64,000 nt of DNA from Hallerella sp963660435 (GCA_963660435.1 CAVKYI010000002.1:177301-241300), one strand, 5' to 3'. Shown: positions 54,176 to 63,097, numbered from the stretch's first letter. Made by a program: numbers and translations. Notes: a model not told the origin generated them from the letters alone.

Positions 54176-55609
54176 TTAATCGGACGGTCCGTTGCTCGGA
54201 ATCGGAACGACCAGTGTCGCGTTTCCTGTTTCGCCTTTCCGCTTCAGGACGAGAGAAAGCCGAATCGCCTTGATCCGCTGCTTGAGAAACTTCCTGTCTT
54301 CCACCTTTCCGTCAAATCCCTCTTCGAACCTGTTCCGGTTCGCAAGCTTCCGAATCCGAAAGTCCTCGATTGTCAGGTTGCCCATCGAGACAAGCGGCGA
54401 GTAGAATACGAAAGTAAAGGCTACGCACGCCTTCTTGAGCGTATCGGGCACCGTAAAGCGGACAGCATGCTTCCCGTCGGGAATGGTCGCGCCTGTCGCA
54501 AGAGGCGGGTAAAAGAGAAAGTCATCGACAAGAGGCACGCCGTTCTTCTTCGGGATTTCTCCGTTCGACGTGCTGCGGAACCCGACCGAGAAATGATCCT
54601 TGCCCGGCACAAAGGTCAGGATCTTGTCCTTGTCGCTTGTCGGAGCGGGAATCGTAAAGGAAATCTCGTATTCCTGCTCGGGAACGTAGATGATGTCCGT
54701 TCCATCGCCTTTTTTAAGGCCGTAATTTTCGCAATTGTTCCGCCAGGAATCCGTAACCCGGGCCGCGCTCTCGTTGCGGATGACAAAGACCTGGTTCAAG
54801 CGAACATCGCTCTTGACGGTCGTCTTTTCGTCGTAATTGGAATAGAATCCGGAAAGGGTCTGGGAAGAGCCTCCCTCGTCCCTATCGCCCGACGCGTTCT
54901 GGATTTGCACGGACTCGTAGTCCGTCTCCCCGACAAAGCGCGAAACGAGCCGAAACTCGTCGTTTCCGTTCGGCGGAAAAATCTGTTCGTCGTCAAGATC
55001 GTCCAGGTCGTCCGACGGATTGTTCGGAGTCGCGGGAAGCGCGATAAAGCCCACCGAATCCGCCTCCGTCATCGCGACAATCTCCGCTTCCTTTCCCACG
55101 TCCGCGCACGGATCGTCGTCCGAAACGGAAAATCCCGTTTTCTTCGCGAGAAGCCTGCAGGAACGCATCAGCTTCCTGTCTTTTACATACCAGCCGATTT
55201 CCTCGACCGCCACGTAATGTCCGCTCGCGTCGTAGCGCATCCGCCGAAAGAGCAGACTGTCGTTCCCGTCATCCTTTTTCGCAACGAAAAACGAGGAGGA
55301 ATCCCTTTTCGTCGCGTCCGAGTTATTCGGATCCATATAGACTTTTTCGTTCACTTCGCTGAACTTGTCGCCATAGGATTCGCCACCGTCGGCGTTTCCC
55401 GCCTCCTTCGAGCTTTTCGCCCCCATCTGGGAGACATCGTCCTTGAAAAGGTTCGCAACGTTTTCCGCTTCCGCGGTCGATTTCAGCATGTTTTGCGTAC
55501 GCACGCGAAACTTGGTACTGTTCGAAAACGCCTGTCCCGCGACCAGCACGACAATGCCCACAATCGCCATATACACGACAAGTTCCATCAGGGTAAAGCC
55601 TTTTTTCAT
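54176..55609 (-). CDS. PilW-like minor pilin
   Basis: 477 residues. Prepilin-peptidase site and helix MKKGFTLMELVVYMAIVGIV with Glu5 after the cleavage point (KKG|FTLME). A long exported domain follows with SSFFVAKKDDGNDSLLFRRM, DDLDDLDDEQIFPPNGNDEF and a C-terminal part KHAVRFTVPDTLKKACVAFT. Longer than ordinary PilW (about 250-350), as often seen in this group. Minor pilins prime pilus assembly and sit at the tip. The start overlaps the pilV-like stop (ATGA). Confidence 0.82.
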   Translation of the reverse strand: MKKGFTLMELVVYMAIVGIVVLVAGQAFSNSTKFRVRTQNMLKSTAEAENVANLFKDDVSQMGAKSSKEAGNADGGESYGDKFSEVNEKVYMDPNNSDATKRDSSSFFVAKKDDGNDSLLFRRMRYDASGHYVAVEEIGWYVKDRKLMRSCRLLAKKTGFSVSDDDPCADVGKEAEIVAMTEADSVGFIALPATPNNPSDDLDDLDDEQIFPPNGNDEFRLVSRFVGETDYESVQIQNASGDRDEGGSSQTLSGFYSNYDEKTTVKSDVRLNQVFVIRNESAARVTDSWRNNCENYGLKKGDGTDIIYVPEQEYEISFTIPAPTSDKDKILTFVPGKDHFSVGFRSTSNGEIPKKNGVPLVDDFLFYPPLATGATIPDGKHAVRFTVPDTLKKACVAFTFVFYSPLVSMGNLTIEDFRIRKLANRNRFEEGFDGKVEDRKFLKQRIKAIRLSLVLKRKGETGNATLVVPIPSNGPSD

Positions 55610-56070
55610 CGGACTATCCTCGAAACGCTGACAGACTGGGTGGAGCTTTTAAACGGCCAGGAAACGGTGACGTCGAGCCTTTTCGCAAACACGTGCGAAA
55701 CCGTATCGTATGCGGAAACGGACTTCGACTTGAACGTCGAGTCGGGAGAAAGGACAACCTGCGCGGAATAGTTCACCGTCATATCGTGCTGTATAATGCC
55801 CGGCTGGCCTTTCCACGTGCGGGAAATCTCCGGGATGGAAATCGTGTCCTTTTTCGAGAGCGTCGCGATTCCCACGCGCGAAAGCGAATCGATCACCTGT
55901 TGCGCCACTTCGACTGCACCGTCCCGTCCGCGAATCCGAAGGAGCGTGTCGCGGTTTCCCGACTGCAGATTGTTCACGGCGACATACAGAAATCCGAGTA
56001 CGGCGATAGCGACCAGCACTTCCATAATGCCGAAACCGCCTTTCCTCGCTAAGATTCTCGACTTCTCCAT
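55606..56070 (-). CDS. PilV-like minor pilin
   Basis: 154 residues. Prepilin motif KGGFGIMEVLVAIAVLGFLY with the conserved Glu, then a short soluble domain (VAQQVIDSLSRVGIATLSKK, KRLDVTVSWPFKSSTQSVSV), the size and ending typical of PilV/GspI-type minor pilins. Start at ATG 56070 has GAGG six bases upstream and lies seven bases after the FimT-like stop; the frame open to 56385 is a shadow of that gene. Confidence 0.8.
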   Translation of the reverse strand: MEKSRILARKGGFGIMEVLVAIAVLGFLYVAVNNLQSGNRDTLLRIRGRDGAVEVAQQVIDSLSRVGIATLSKKDTISIPEISRTWKGQPGIIQHDMTVNYSAQVVLSPDSTFKSKSVSAYDTVSHVFAKRLDVTVSWPFKSSTQSVSVSRIVR

Positions 56071-56077
56071 GGAAACC

Positions 56078-56605
56078 TCACAAATCTTCCCACGAAGAGC
56101 CGTCGCCCTTCTTCGGGAGAATCGAATTCTTGTCCCTGGACTTGACCGCCGCGCCGTAAATGTCGCCATTTCCGTATTTCGCGACAAAATACCCTTGGTA
56201 GGGAGCCGCCGAAAGTCCGAATTTCGGGAAAAACTCCGCGCCGGAAGAGAGCCAGTTCGCGCCATCGAAGCCGGCGAACGCACCGCCGGCAAGCGTAACC
56301 CGCGAGACCAGTTCCATGCTGTCGAGAGCCGTCGCGTTTTCCGCGGCGGAGCATTTCGAGCGGTACGCGACAAGCCATTTTCCACCCTTTCCCTTGACGC
56401 AAAGCGTGTCGCCTAGCTGGCGCGCCTTGTTCGCCGTCGCTTCGAGATAGGCGGCCATGTTGAAAGCGGCGTCCTTCGTGCGGCTGTTCGCAATCGCCCC
56501 GGACATTCCCCCATAGCCGATGGCGGACAAAATCCCTATCATCGCGACGACCGTCAGGACCTCGACCAGCGTAAAACCGCATTTTGACCGCTCATAGTTC
56601 TTCAC
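56078..56605 (-). CDS. FimT/GspH-like minor pilin
   Basis: 175 residues. Prepilin site CGFTLVEVLTVVAMIGILSA with Glu5, then a GspH/FimT-like domain (AAFNMAAYLEATANKARQLG, SAAENATALDSMELVSRVTL). First gene of the four-gene minor-pilin operon. GTG start; upstream TTTATCC gives no strong ribosome binding site. The C-terminal tail (SILPKKGDGSSWEDL) is short. Confidence 0.8.
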   Translation of the reverse strand: MKNYERSKCGFTLVEVLTVVAMIGILSAIGYGGMSGAIANSRTKDAAFNMAAYLEATANKARQLGDTLCVKGKGGKWLVAYRSKCSAAENATALDSMELVSRVTLAGGAFAGFDGANWLSSGAEFFPKFGLSAAPYQGYFVAKYGNGDIYGAAVKSRDKNSILPKKGDGSSWEDL

Positions 56606-56653
56606 AAGGATAAATCTATACTATTTATCGTTTTTGCGTAAACAAAAGAATAC

Positions 56654-56674
56654 AAAAGGGGCGAAAAACGCCCC
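56654..56674 (-). terminator. Terminator of dnaA
   Basis: Minus strand GGGGCG-TTTTT-CGCCCC-TTTTG: a 6-base GC stem with a T tail, nine bases beyond the dnaA stop. It separates dnaA from the pilin operon. Confidence 0.78.
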
Positions 56675-56682
56675 TCGACGCG

Positions 56683-58167
56683 CTAGATGGCGAAAGATTC
56701 GCGCAATTTTTCCACTTCTCCGGCAAATTCCGGATTTTGACGCATTTCGCGTTCCACCGACTTGATGTTCGCTATCACGGTGGAATAGTCCCTGCCAAAA
56801 TGGAATCCGATGTTCGAAAGCGACTCCCTGGTCAGCTCCCGGCAAAGGTACATCGCGATCTTTCGCGGAAGGGAAATGGACTTGACCCGGGAATTCGACC
56901 GGAACGATTCCACCGAAATCCTATAGGCGAGCGCAACGGCCTCCTTGATTGCGGCAATCGTCAAGACGGGACGTTCCGCTTTCTTTTCGGAAGATTCCGC
57001 CTGGACGGGTTCGCAGAATTCCTGGAAAGTGTCAAATGTCAAATTTACCCCGAGCAGTTCGCGGCAGGCGAAAAGCTTCGTGACGGTTCCTTCGATTTCG
57101 CGCACGTTTCCGCGCTTGCGTGTCGCCACCCAGCCGAAAATCTTTTCGCGTTCGTCGTCAGGAATCTGGAGCGTTCCCGCTTTTTTTCGCAAGATTTCCA
57201 TGCGAGTCACGATGTCGGGAGAATTCACCGCGACGCTGTTGCTGTCAAAGCGCAAAAATCCCTCGTATAGGCCCGGAATTTCGGAAGGCCGCCTGTCGGC
57301 GCAGAAAACGCTCGGTCTTTTCGCCATCGAACGCTTCCGGAGGATATCGAACAGCGCCTTTTCCGTCGCTCCGCGCCCCTTCCCGGCGAGGACCTGGATG
57401 TCATCGACAAGAAGCAGTTCGGGGTCCTCGTAGGTATGCCGCAATTTCGCTAGAGCTTCCGATTTTTCCTCGCGAGAGGCCGCCGTCTGTGTCAGCATGT
57501 AGTCCTTGAGAAATCGCTCCGCTGTCCGGAACACGACCCTCGATGCGGTATGATGCGCAATGGCGTAGCGTCCAATCGACTGCAAAAGGTGCGTCTTGCC
57601 GACTCCGGAATCGCCGAACAGGAAAAGGGGATTCATCGAACATTCGCCCGGTTTTTCGGCAATGGCGCGGCACATGGCGAGCGCTATCCGGTTGGAATCG
57701 CCCTCGACGAAACTTTCGAAAGAATAGGACGGATAAAGGGAAGCCAGGGTTTCCGCATCTTCCGCTTGCCGGGCTTTCTGCGCCCGACTGACCCGAGGCT
57801 TCCTTTCCGGAGGATATTCCGAAACAAGCGCATCCGACGATATGACGGGAATCGGCGAAACCTTTCCCTTTGGCGATACATCGATCCTGAAAGTCGAAAC
57901 TTCGGGCAAAACATCCTGGAGAGCGGAGAGAAGAGGCCGATTGAAGCGGCTGATCCAGGAGGGAATCAGCTCGTTCCTTGCGACCAGTCGCGCGCAACCG
58001 TTTTCCACACAGGAAAAATCCAGGTTTCCGTCAAAATACATATCGACAGCGTTCGAAGGCACGTCGCCGCTACGCCGCAGACTGTCGAGAACGGAACTCC
58101 ACACGTCCGAAGAGACGTTCGACAGTCGAATCACATTGTCATCTATCCACATTTCGTTCAAAGCCAC
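56683..58167 (-). CDS. dnaA: Chromosomal replication initiator DnaA
   Basis: 494 residues. Domain I at the N-terminus is divergent (NVSSDVWSSVLDSLRRSGDV) with a long domain II. Domain III has Walker A FGDSGVGKTHLLQSIGRYA, Walker B LLLVDDIQVLAGKGRGATEK (DD with the box VII context) and sensor residues; domain IV ends with the DnaA-box recognition helix region GFHFGRDYSTVIANIKSVER, close to the classical GRDHTTVxHA signature with H to Y. ATP-DnaA opens oriC. Neighbours are not the usual dnaN/recF. GTG start; a perfect DnaA box lies about 190 bases upstream. An alternate start at the Met of NEMWIDD is possible. Confidence 0.9.
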   Translation of the reverse strand: MALNEMWIDDNVIRLSNVSSDVWSSVLDSLRRSGDVPSNAVDMYFDGNLDFSCVENGCARLVARNELIPSWISRFNRPLLSALQDVLPEVSTFRIDVSPKGKVSPIPVISSDALVSEYPPERKPRVSRAQKARQAEDAETLASLYPSYSFESFVEGDSNRIALAMCRAIAEKPGECSMNPLFLFGDSGVGKTHLLQSIGRYAIAHHTASRVVFRTAERFLKDYMLTQTAASREEKSEALAKLRHTYEDPELLLVDDIQVLAGKGRGATEKALFDILRKRSMAKRPSVFCADRRPSEIPGLYEGFLRFDSNSVAVNSPDIVTRMEILRKKAGTLQIPDDEREKIFGWVATRKRGNVREIEGTVTKLFACRELLGVNLTFDTFQEFCEPVQAESSEKKAERPVLTIAAIKEAVALAYRISVESFRSNSRVKSISLPRKIAMYLCRELTRESLSNIGFHFGRDYSTVIANIKSVEREMRQNPEFAGEVEKLRESFAI

Positions 58168-58413
58168 GGTAAAAGTTTCACATACCCGTTTGCGATAAAC
58201 GCGAATTTAATAAAAAATGGGAAGGCGGGCGTTTTTTTTTTATTTTTCCCAAAAACGGCGAAATTACGCAAATTTTGACAGGTGAAATTTTAGGGTAAAG
58301 TATCACCGCTTAAATGCGCACCACTCCCCTTGAATACACCCATTCAAAACCACAATTTATCCACAGATATTTTTTGAAGAATCCCTTGCCAAGAAAAACT
58401 TTCAATTATGCGG
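58168..58413. promoter_or_regulatory. dnaA upstream region with a perfect DnaA box
   Basis: TTATCCACA at 58358-58366 is an exact consensus DnaA box. Two near matches lie inside the dnaA gene (CTATCCACA at 58142-58150, TTTTCCACA at 58001-58009). The region is AT-rich, with a run of T at about 58233-58242. One exact box is enough for dnaA autoregulation but thin for an origin. Confidence 0.45.
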
Positions 58414-60588
58414 TTATTTTGAGTGCACTTTTTCCAGAAATTTCCTATAGACAAGCGGAGCCAGCTCGGTTTTCGGATTGATGCGCCTTTCCTTCGAAAG
58501 TTCACCGACATCGATCGGTTCCAAGACCGCGGAACGCACGACGACCCGGTCCGCATTCTTCCTGGACTCCCAGGTTTCGCGCGAACCCTGGATATAGACG
58601 GGCAGAATGATCGCGTTCAGGTCTGCCGCCAGCCGAAAGGCTCCGCTCTTGAAAGGCCCGACCGAACCGTCCTTGCTGCGCGTTCCCTCCGGAAAGATGA
58701 ACACCTGGGCCGTCTCGCTCGAAGATTCCAGGCGATTCTTGATTTCGACTCCCGCCCGCGAATTCTTGCGATCGACAAAGATGCAATGGATTTCCTTCAT
58801 CCAGAAATTGAGAAACGGAATGTATGTCAGATCCTTCTTGGCGAAGAACCCGATGGAGCGTCCGAGCGTGACAAAGACGATCGGGATGTCGAAATAGGAC
58901 TGGTGGTTGCCCACCACGATGACTGGGCGCTTCCAATCGACGCGAGAGAGCGCGGACTGGTTTTCGATATCGATCTGTACGCGGAGAGCCTTGAAGCAGA
59001 AGCGGGAGAATTCCTGAATTCGGCGTTCGATCCATACGGAAAGGGACTTGCGACAAAAGACGCTCCGAAAAAGGAACGGCGGCACGGCAAGCATCATGTA
59101 TCCTAAAATCAAGACGACTGCGCGAATGCGAAAGAGAATGAGCGGCATAGGGGATTTCTCCGGAATCGGTCGATTCAGATAGCTCAAGAAACGCGACGGT
59201 TTAAATTCGGAAAGACGGCCCTTCCAAAAACGTCTCTTACAATATAACAAAATCAGGACGGCCTCCGCCCGCGTCACGCCGACATAGAAGAGGCGCCTTT
59301 CCTCGGCAAGCTGCGCTTTCCGTTCGCGGCGCGTCCCGCTCGCCACGCCCGGCGTAAGATTTTCCGCAAGGCCCGCATAGAAGACGACCGTGTATTGCAA
59401 GCCTTTCGAACCGTGCACAGTCTCTACGTGAACGCCCGATACTTCCGGACGTTCCGCTTCCCCTTCGCGATAGACGGGGATTCGGAAACTTTCCAGCGCT
59501 TCCTCGTAATAGAGCCTCTGGCGATTGTAGCGGACCAGAATCGCGAAATTCCCGAATTCCAGGTCATACGCCATCCGAAGTTCCTTGATTTTCGAGACGA
59601 TTCGAAGCGTTTCCGTCTGGGGATCCTCGCTTGTCCAGAGTTCCGGGTCGCGGTTTTCGAGAAAGAGAGGATGCCGGCTGCCGTTTCCCGCCCGGAGCGT
59701 CTTGCCAAGCAAGAGAGGCTTGTCCCGAAAAATGTTGTTCGCGAGATACAGCACTTTCGGGACGGAGCGGTAGTTCCATTCAAGCCTTAGAATCGTCGCC
59801 GTCGGAAAATCCCTGCAAAAGCGGAGAATGTTCCCGATGTCCGCACCGCGAAAGCCATAAATCGCCTGGTCATCGTCCCCGACCGCGAACAGATTCCGGT
59901 TTTCCCCGAGAATCGCCCGCACGAACAGATACTGCGAAGGGTTGATGTCCTGGTATTCATCCACCAGGATTTCGCGGAATCGGTTTCTTACCGCATTCTG
60001 CACTACCCTGTTCCTTTCGACGAGTTCCGTCGAAAGATAGACGAGATCCTCGAAGACGATTTTTCCCGTCCGCAAGACGCTTCTTCGAATCGGTTCGAGC
60101 CTTGCGCTCAATTTGCGCGAAAGGCCCGGATTGAAAAGTTCGTCCCTCGAGATAGCGTCCGGGCGGAGCCGGTGATCGACCAGCGCACAGGCAAAGCGTT
60201 CCGCCTCTCCTTCGGTAGGCTTCGGCGCGCGTTCAAAGCCGGCAAGTTCCCAGCCCGTCTTGTTTCCAAAGCGTTCCCGCAGAATCGAAAAGGCCAACGA
60301 ATGGAAAGTGCTCAGGCGAATATCCGCCTCGGGAAAAAGTTTCCGGACGCGTTCCCGCATTTCCTGCGCAGCCTTCGCGGTAAATGTCAAGGCGAGGATC
60401 GACTCCGGGCTCGCTCCCTGCAGGACGCGCCACTGGATGCGCCTCGTAAGGACCGAAGTCTTTCCCGACCCTGCCGCCGCGAGGATCAGCAAGGGACCGT
60501 TTTTCCGCTGATCGAAGAGGACCGCGGATTTCTGGTCGCTGTTCAGTCCGCGGAGGATTTCCGCTTCCATTTCGGCTTTTTCTTTCAT
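58414..60588 (-). CDS. Fusion of UvrD/Rep-type helicase with PlsC-type acyltransferase
   Basis: 724 residues in one open frame. Residues about 1-480 form an SF1A helicase: LNSDQKSAVLF, Walker A ILAAAGSGKTSVLTRRIQWR, LTFTAKAAQEMRERV, DEYQDINPSQ, GDDDQAIYGFRGAD, VHGSKGLQYTVVF and EERRLFYVGVTRAE. Then comes a hydrophobic stretch (LILFRIRAVVLILGYMMLAV, about 500-520) and a 1-acylglycerol-3-phosphate acyltransferase domain with the NHx4D motif (GNHQSYFDIPIVF, about 563), and FPEGTRSKDGS (about 632). The first part is DNA unwinding, the second phospholipid synthesis at the membrane. No stop or frameshift separates them. ATG 60588 follows AAAGGATG; the longer upstream frame enters repeats. Confidence 0.85.
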   Translation of the reverse strand: MKEKAEMEAEILRGLNSDQKSAVLFDQRKNGPLLILAAAGSGKTSVLTRRIQWRVLQGASPESILALTFTAKAAQEMRERVRKLFPEADIRLSTFHSLAFSILRERFGNKTGWELAGFERAPKPTEGEAERFACALVDHRLRPDAISRDELFNPGLSRKLSARLEPIRRSVLRTGKIVFEDLVYLSTELVERNRVVQNAVRNRFREILVDEYQDINPSQYLFVRAILGENRNLFAVGDDDQAIYGFRGADIGNILRFCRDFPTATILRLEWNYRSVPKVLYLANNIFRDKPLLLGKTLRAGNGSRHPLFLENRDPELWTSEDPQTETLRIVSKIKELRMAYDLEFGNFAILVRYNRQRLYYEEALESFRIPVYREGEAERPEVSGVHVETVHGSKGLQYTVVFYAGLAENLTPGVASGTRRERKAQLAEERRLFYVGVTRAEAVLILLYCKRRFWKGRLSEFKPSRFLSYLNRPIPEKSPMPLILFRIRAVVLILGYMMLAVPPFLFRSVFCRKSLSVWIERRIQEFSRFCFKALRVQIDIENQSALSRVDWKRPVIVVGNHQSYFDIPIVFVTLGRSIGFFAKKDLTYIPFLNFWMKEIHCIFVDRKNSRAGVEIKNRLESSSETAQVFIFPEGTRSKDGSVGPFKSGAFRLAADLNAIILPVYIQGSRETWESRKNADRVVVRSAVLEPIDVGELSKERRINPKTELAPLVYRKFLEKVHSK

Positions 60589-60701
60589 CGAAACATCCTT
60601 TTTGGATTTTGAAATGTTTTCAATTCCAAAGACGCTTCCCAGCCGGAAAAAGAGAAAAAGAGCGAGAAATCGGCAGCTTGCGTTCAGAGCCTTGCCGAGA
60701 G

Positions 60702-61096
60702 AGGAGCGTGAAATATAAAGAGTGAAGTGTGGAATGTGGAGAGTGGAGTGTTCGTTTAGCGGACCAGGCTTGTGCGATAAACGGTCATCCTGGTGCATAG
60801 CACCGCTTTTTCGTCATCCTGGACCCTGCAAGGGGATAGGATCCATAATGCTCGGGCTGGATTCTATCGGCTCTTTCAGAGCCTCCAGAATGACGCCGGG
60901 CGGTAAATGTTCGTTATGTTAAACGACAGTCTCGTTACGCCGTCATCCTGGAGCGAAGCGATAGGATCCATGGTCAGAGCTTAGAACCTGGAACTTAGGT
61001 AAGAGTGGAATGTGGAGTGTGAAGAGTGGAGGTGAGAAAACAGATCGCTTCGCTTTTCTAAGCTCCAAGCTCTCTCGACTAAGCTCTGAACTGCGG
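60702..61096. repeat. Composite intergenic inverted-repeat mosaic, copy 4
   Basis: Modules: GAGTGAAGTGTGGAATGTGG near 60721, GCTTGTGCGATAAACGGTCA near 60768, unit GTCATCCTGG..TCCAGAATGAC at about 60785-60896, the linker GGCGGTAAATGTTCGTTATG near 60899, GTCATCCTGGAGCGAAGCGA near 60942 and an outer inverted pair, CAGAGCTTAG at about 60973 against CTAAGCTCTGAACTGCGG at about 61079-61096. Gap 60589-61105 holds no credible gene. Confidence 0.75.
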
Positions 61097-61105
61097 ACGG
61101 GGATT

Positions 61106-62086
61106 CTATCGAGGGCGACGCTTTTCCGTCAAGAAAAACACCGCGCCGACTAGGCTTACCAAGAGACTGACCAGATAGGCGAGAAGCTGCACGATCACGG
61201 AGGCAAGACCCGAAACGCCAATCCGTTCGAACAGGGACTGCGCCAAAAGTTCCCGGGGGCCGAAGCCTCCAATGGAAATCGGAAGCGCACTGACCACGGC
61301 AACCATCGGGATGAAGAAAAAGTACCACGAGATATCGATGTCGAGCCCGATGGCAAGTCCGCAGAAATAGTGCACGACAATGCGAAGTCCCTGCGTCACG
61401 GCAGAGAGAGCCGTGATGTCAAGCCAGAGCTTCGGCTGTCGATAATTCTGGAATCGCTGCTGGAAATGCAAGACGCGCACTTGCGCGGAAACAGGCAGCA
61501 CCTTTCCCGTAAGACAGGCGAAAATCCGTCCCAGTCTTTTGCTGAAAAGGCCCGCGAAAAGCGCACAGAACCCAAGAAAGACCCAGAACGACGGCAAGAG
61601 GAAAATTCTTTTTTCCGGGTCGTAGATAAAGAACAGGAGACCGACGAGAAGAGCGAGGACATTCAGGAAGAACAGCCCGAAAAGCCTATCGAAAAAAGTC
61701 GCGGTCAATCCGCCACCGACAGTCTTCTGGTCGCCCTGCATGCGAATGTCATAGACCTTCTTCACGTCACCGCCGACATTGCCCGGCATGAAGTTGTTGA
61801 AAAAGAGCCCGACGAAATAAAGCTTCACCAGGTGAGCGTAGCCCATCCGGACGTTTTGCCTTTCGAGCAAGAGCTTCCATTGCAGGCAGCCGGTAAAGTT
61901 CGAAAGTACAAGGCAGAAAATTCCGAAAAGGAGCGGAACAATCGAACGGCACGAAAACAGTTCCCAGATATCTCCCGTATCCCAGCCCGGCGCGCTCACG
62001 ATATTGCGATACACAAGATAGCACGGGACACATGTCACGCACAGCTTGACACAAAGCAAGAGCAAGGACTTCAATCCCGATTTCAT
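61106..62086 (-). CDS. Flippase-like integral membrane protein (UPF0104/LPG synthase TM family)
   Basis: 326 residues with about 8 membrane segments. Family signatures FVGLFFNNFMPGNVGGDVKK, VYDIRMQGDQKTVGGGLTAT and ALPISIGGFGPRELLAQSLF match the lysylphosphatidylglycerol synthase transmembrane region (AglD/MprF TM family), without the catalytic C-terminal part. Members flip or handle isoprenoid- or lipid-linked sugars. It starts inside the last bases of the methyltransferase gene (ATGA overlap), so the two are probably one pathway for a glycolipid or surface polymer. Confidence 0.82.
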   Translation of the reverse strand: MKSGLKSLLLLCVKLCVTCVPCYLVYRNIVSAPGWDTGDIWELFSCRSIVPLLFGIFCLVLSNFTGCLQWKLLLERQNVRMGYAHLVKLYFVGLFFNNFMPGNVGGDVKKVYDIRMQGDQKTVGGGLTATFFDRLFGLFFLNVLALLVGLLFFIYDPEKRIFLLPSFWVFLGFCALFAGLFSKRLGRIFACLTGKVLPVSAQVRVLHFQQRFQNYRQPKLWLDITALSAVTQGLRIVVHYFCGLAIGLDIDISWYFFFIPMVAVVSALPISIGGFGPRELLAQSLFERIGVSGLASVIVQLLAYLVSLLVSLVGAVFFLTEKRRPR

Positions 62087-62871
62087 TTTCCGGGTTTCTT
62101 CGCGAGAATTCCGATGGAAAGCTGCGTGTACCGCGAAACGGGAATTCGGTCAAAGGCATCCAGGAGAGCATCCTTCGCTTTCTGGTAGGCGGAACCCGCA
62201 AGCGGATACTTGGGAAGTTCGACATGCGCCTTGAAGCACAGTTCGCGAAGCATCCGGTAGAAAAGATTCGGACGCATCCAGTCGCCGTATTCGTATTCGA
62301 TGTCAAAGCCCGCAGACTTCAAGAGTTTCCGGAGTCCGCCTATCGTGAACTGCGTTTCCCAGCCGGCGAACCACTTTCCCATCGCGATGAGAACGTGCTT
62401 GATAACCGTATAGGGATGCACGGTCTGCGGCACGTCGCACAGAAGATATCCGCCGGGTTTTACGATTCGAAAATTTTCCGCGATCAGGGGCGCGGGATTT
62501 CTAAAGTGCTCGGCAAGCCCCTGGTGAAAGACGAGATCGAAGGTCCCGTTCGGAAAGGGCGCCTTGAAGGCATCGCCGCGGACGCAGTGGAGGTTTTCTT
62601 CCAGATTTTCCCGGATGCGGAGCGCTTCGACCGTTTTCAGGCTTTCCGCCGAAAAGTCGAGAACATAGACGTCCGCGCCATGCCTTGCGAGGTCTGCGCT
62701 GTCTCTGCCCGAACCCGGCCCAACCTCAAGGATTTTCATCCCCTTTACGTTCGGAAAATGCCTGTAAATGGTCTTGAGAATCGTCGGGGAAGCAGGATAG
62801 ACCTTGGAAAGGTCCTTTTTGCGGGCCCAAAAACGGTCCCATACGGATTGATCGGGTTCTCTGATTGGCAT
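62083..62871 (-). CDS. SAM-dependent methyltransferase, class I
   Basis: 262 residues. Motif I KILEVGPGSGRDSADLARHG with the acidic strand end VYVLDFSAESLK, and later NGTFDLVFHQGLAEHFRNPA and IVKPGGYLLCDVP, are those of UbiE/Coq5-like (Methyltransf_11) enzymes. Substrate unknown; the flippase-like partner suggests a lipid-linked or surface sugar. Start at ATG 62871 (MPIREPDQSVWDRFWARK); further upstream frame is non-conserved in character. Confidence 0.82.
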   Translation of the reverse strand: MPIREPDQSVWDRFWARKKDLSKVYPASPTILKTIYRHFPNVKGMKILEVGPGSGRDSADLARHGADVYVLDFSAESLKTVEALRIRENLEENLHCVRGDAFKAPFPNGTFDLVFHQGLAEHFRNPAPLIAENFRIVKPGGYLLCDVPQTVHPYTVIKHVLIAMGKWFAGWETQFTIGGLRKLLKSAGFDIEYEYGDWMRPNLFYRMLRELCFKAHVELPKYPLAGSAYQKAKDALLDAFDRIPVSRYTQLSIGILAKKPGK

Positions 62872-63080
62872 GGCGAAAATATAGGTTAAAAAGGAGAATC
62901 GGACAGGCAGCGGTCCGACATCGCCCACTCCTCCCCAAATCGTCATTTTACAATGACGCAATACAGTAAAAAGTCACACATTCGAGACATTCTTGCGAAA
63001 AATCTTTCGTTCGCCTCCATTTTTCAGCCTTTTCCGCTCAAAATTTCAAAATTTTACATCCATTTTAAAATTTTTCACTT

Positions 63081-63097
63081 TTGGCACGCCCTTTGCT
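63081..63097 (+). promoter_or_regulatory. Sigma-54 (-24/-12) promoter upstream of the sigma-70 family gene
   Basis: TTGGCACGCCCTTTGCT matches the sigma-54 consensus TTGGCACG-N4-TTGCT at every specified base, with GG and GC separated by exactly ten bases. It sits 38 bases before the ATG, leaving a leader of about 27 bases with AAAAAGGA as ribosome binding site. A sigma-54 promoter requires an activator of the NtrC type, not seen in this window. Confidence 0.75.

Noticed and set aside
58168..58413. Chromosome origin upstream of dnaA
   Set aside because: Only one exact DnaA box and no box cluster; listed as a regulatory region instead.
60588..60798. 70-codon N-terminal extension of the UvrD-PlsC protein
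   Set aside because: It consists of translated repeat sequence; ATG 60588 has a good ribosome binding site.
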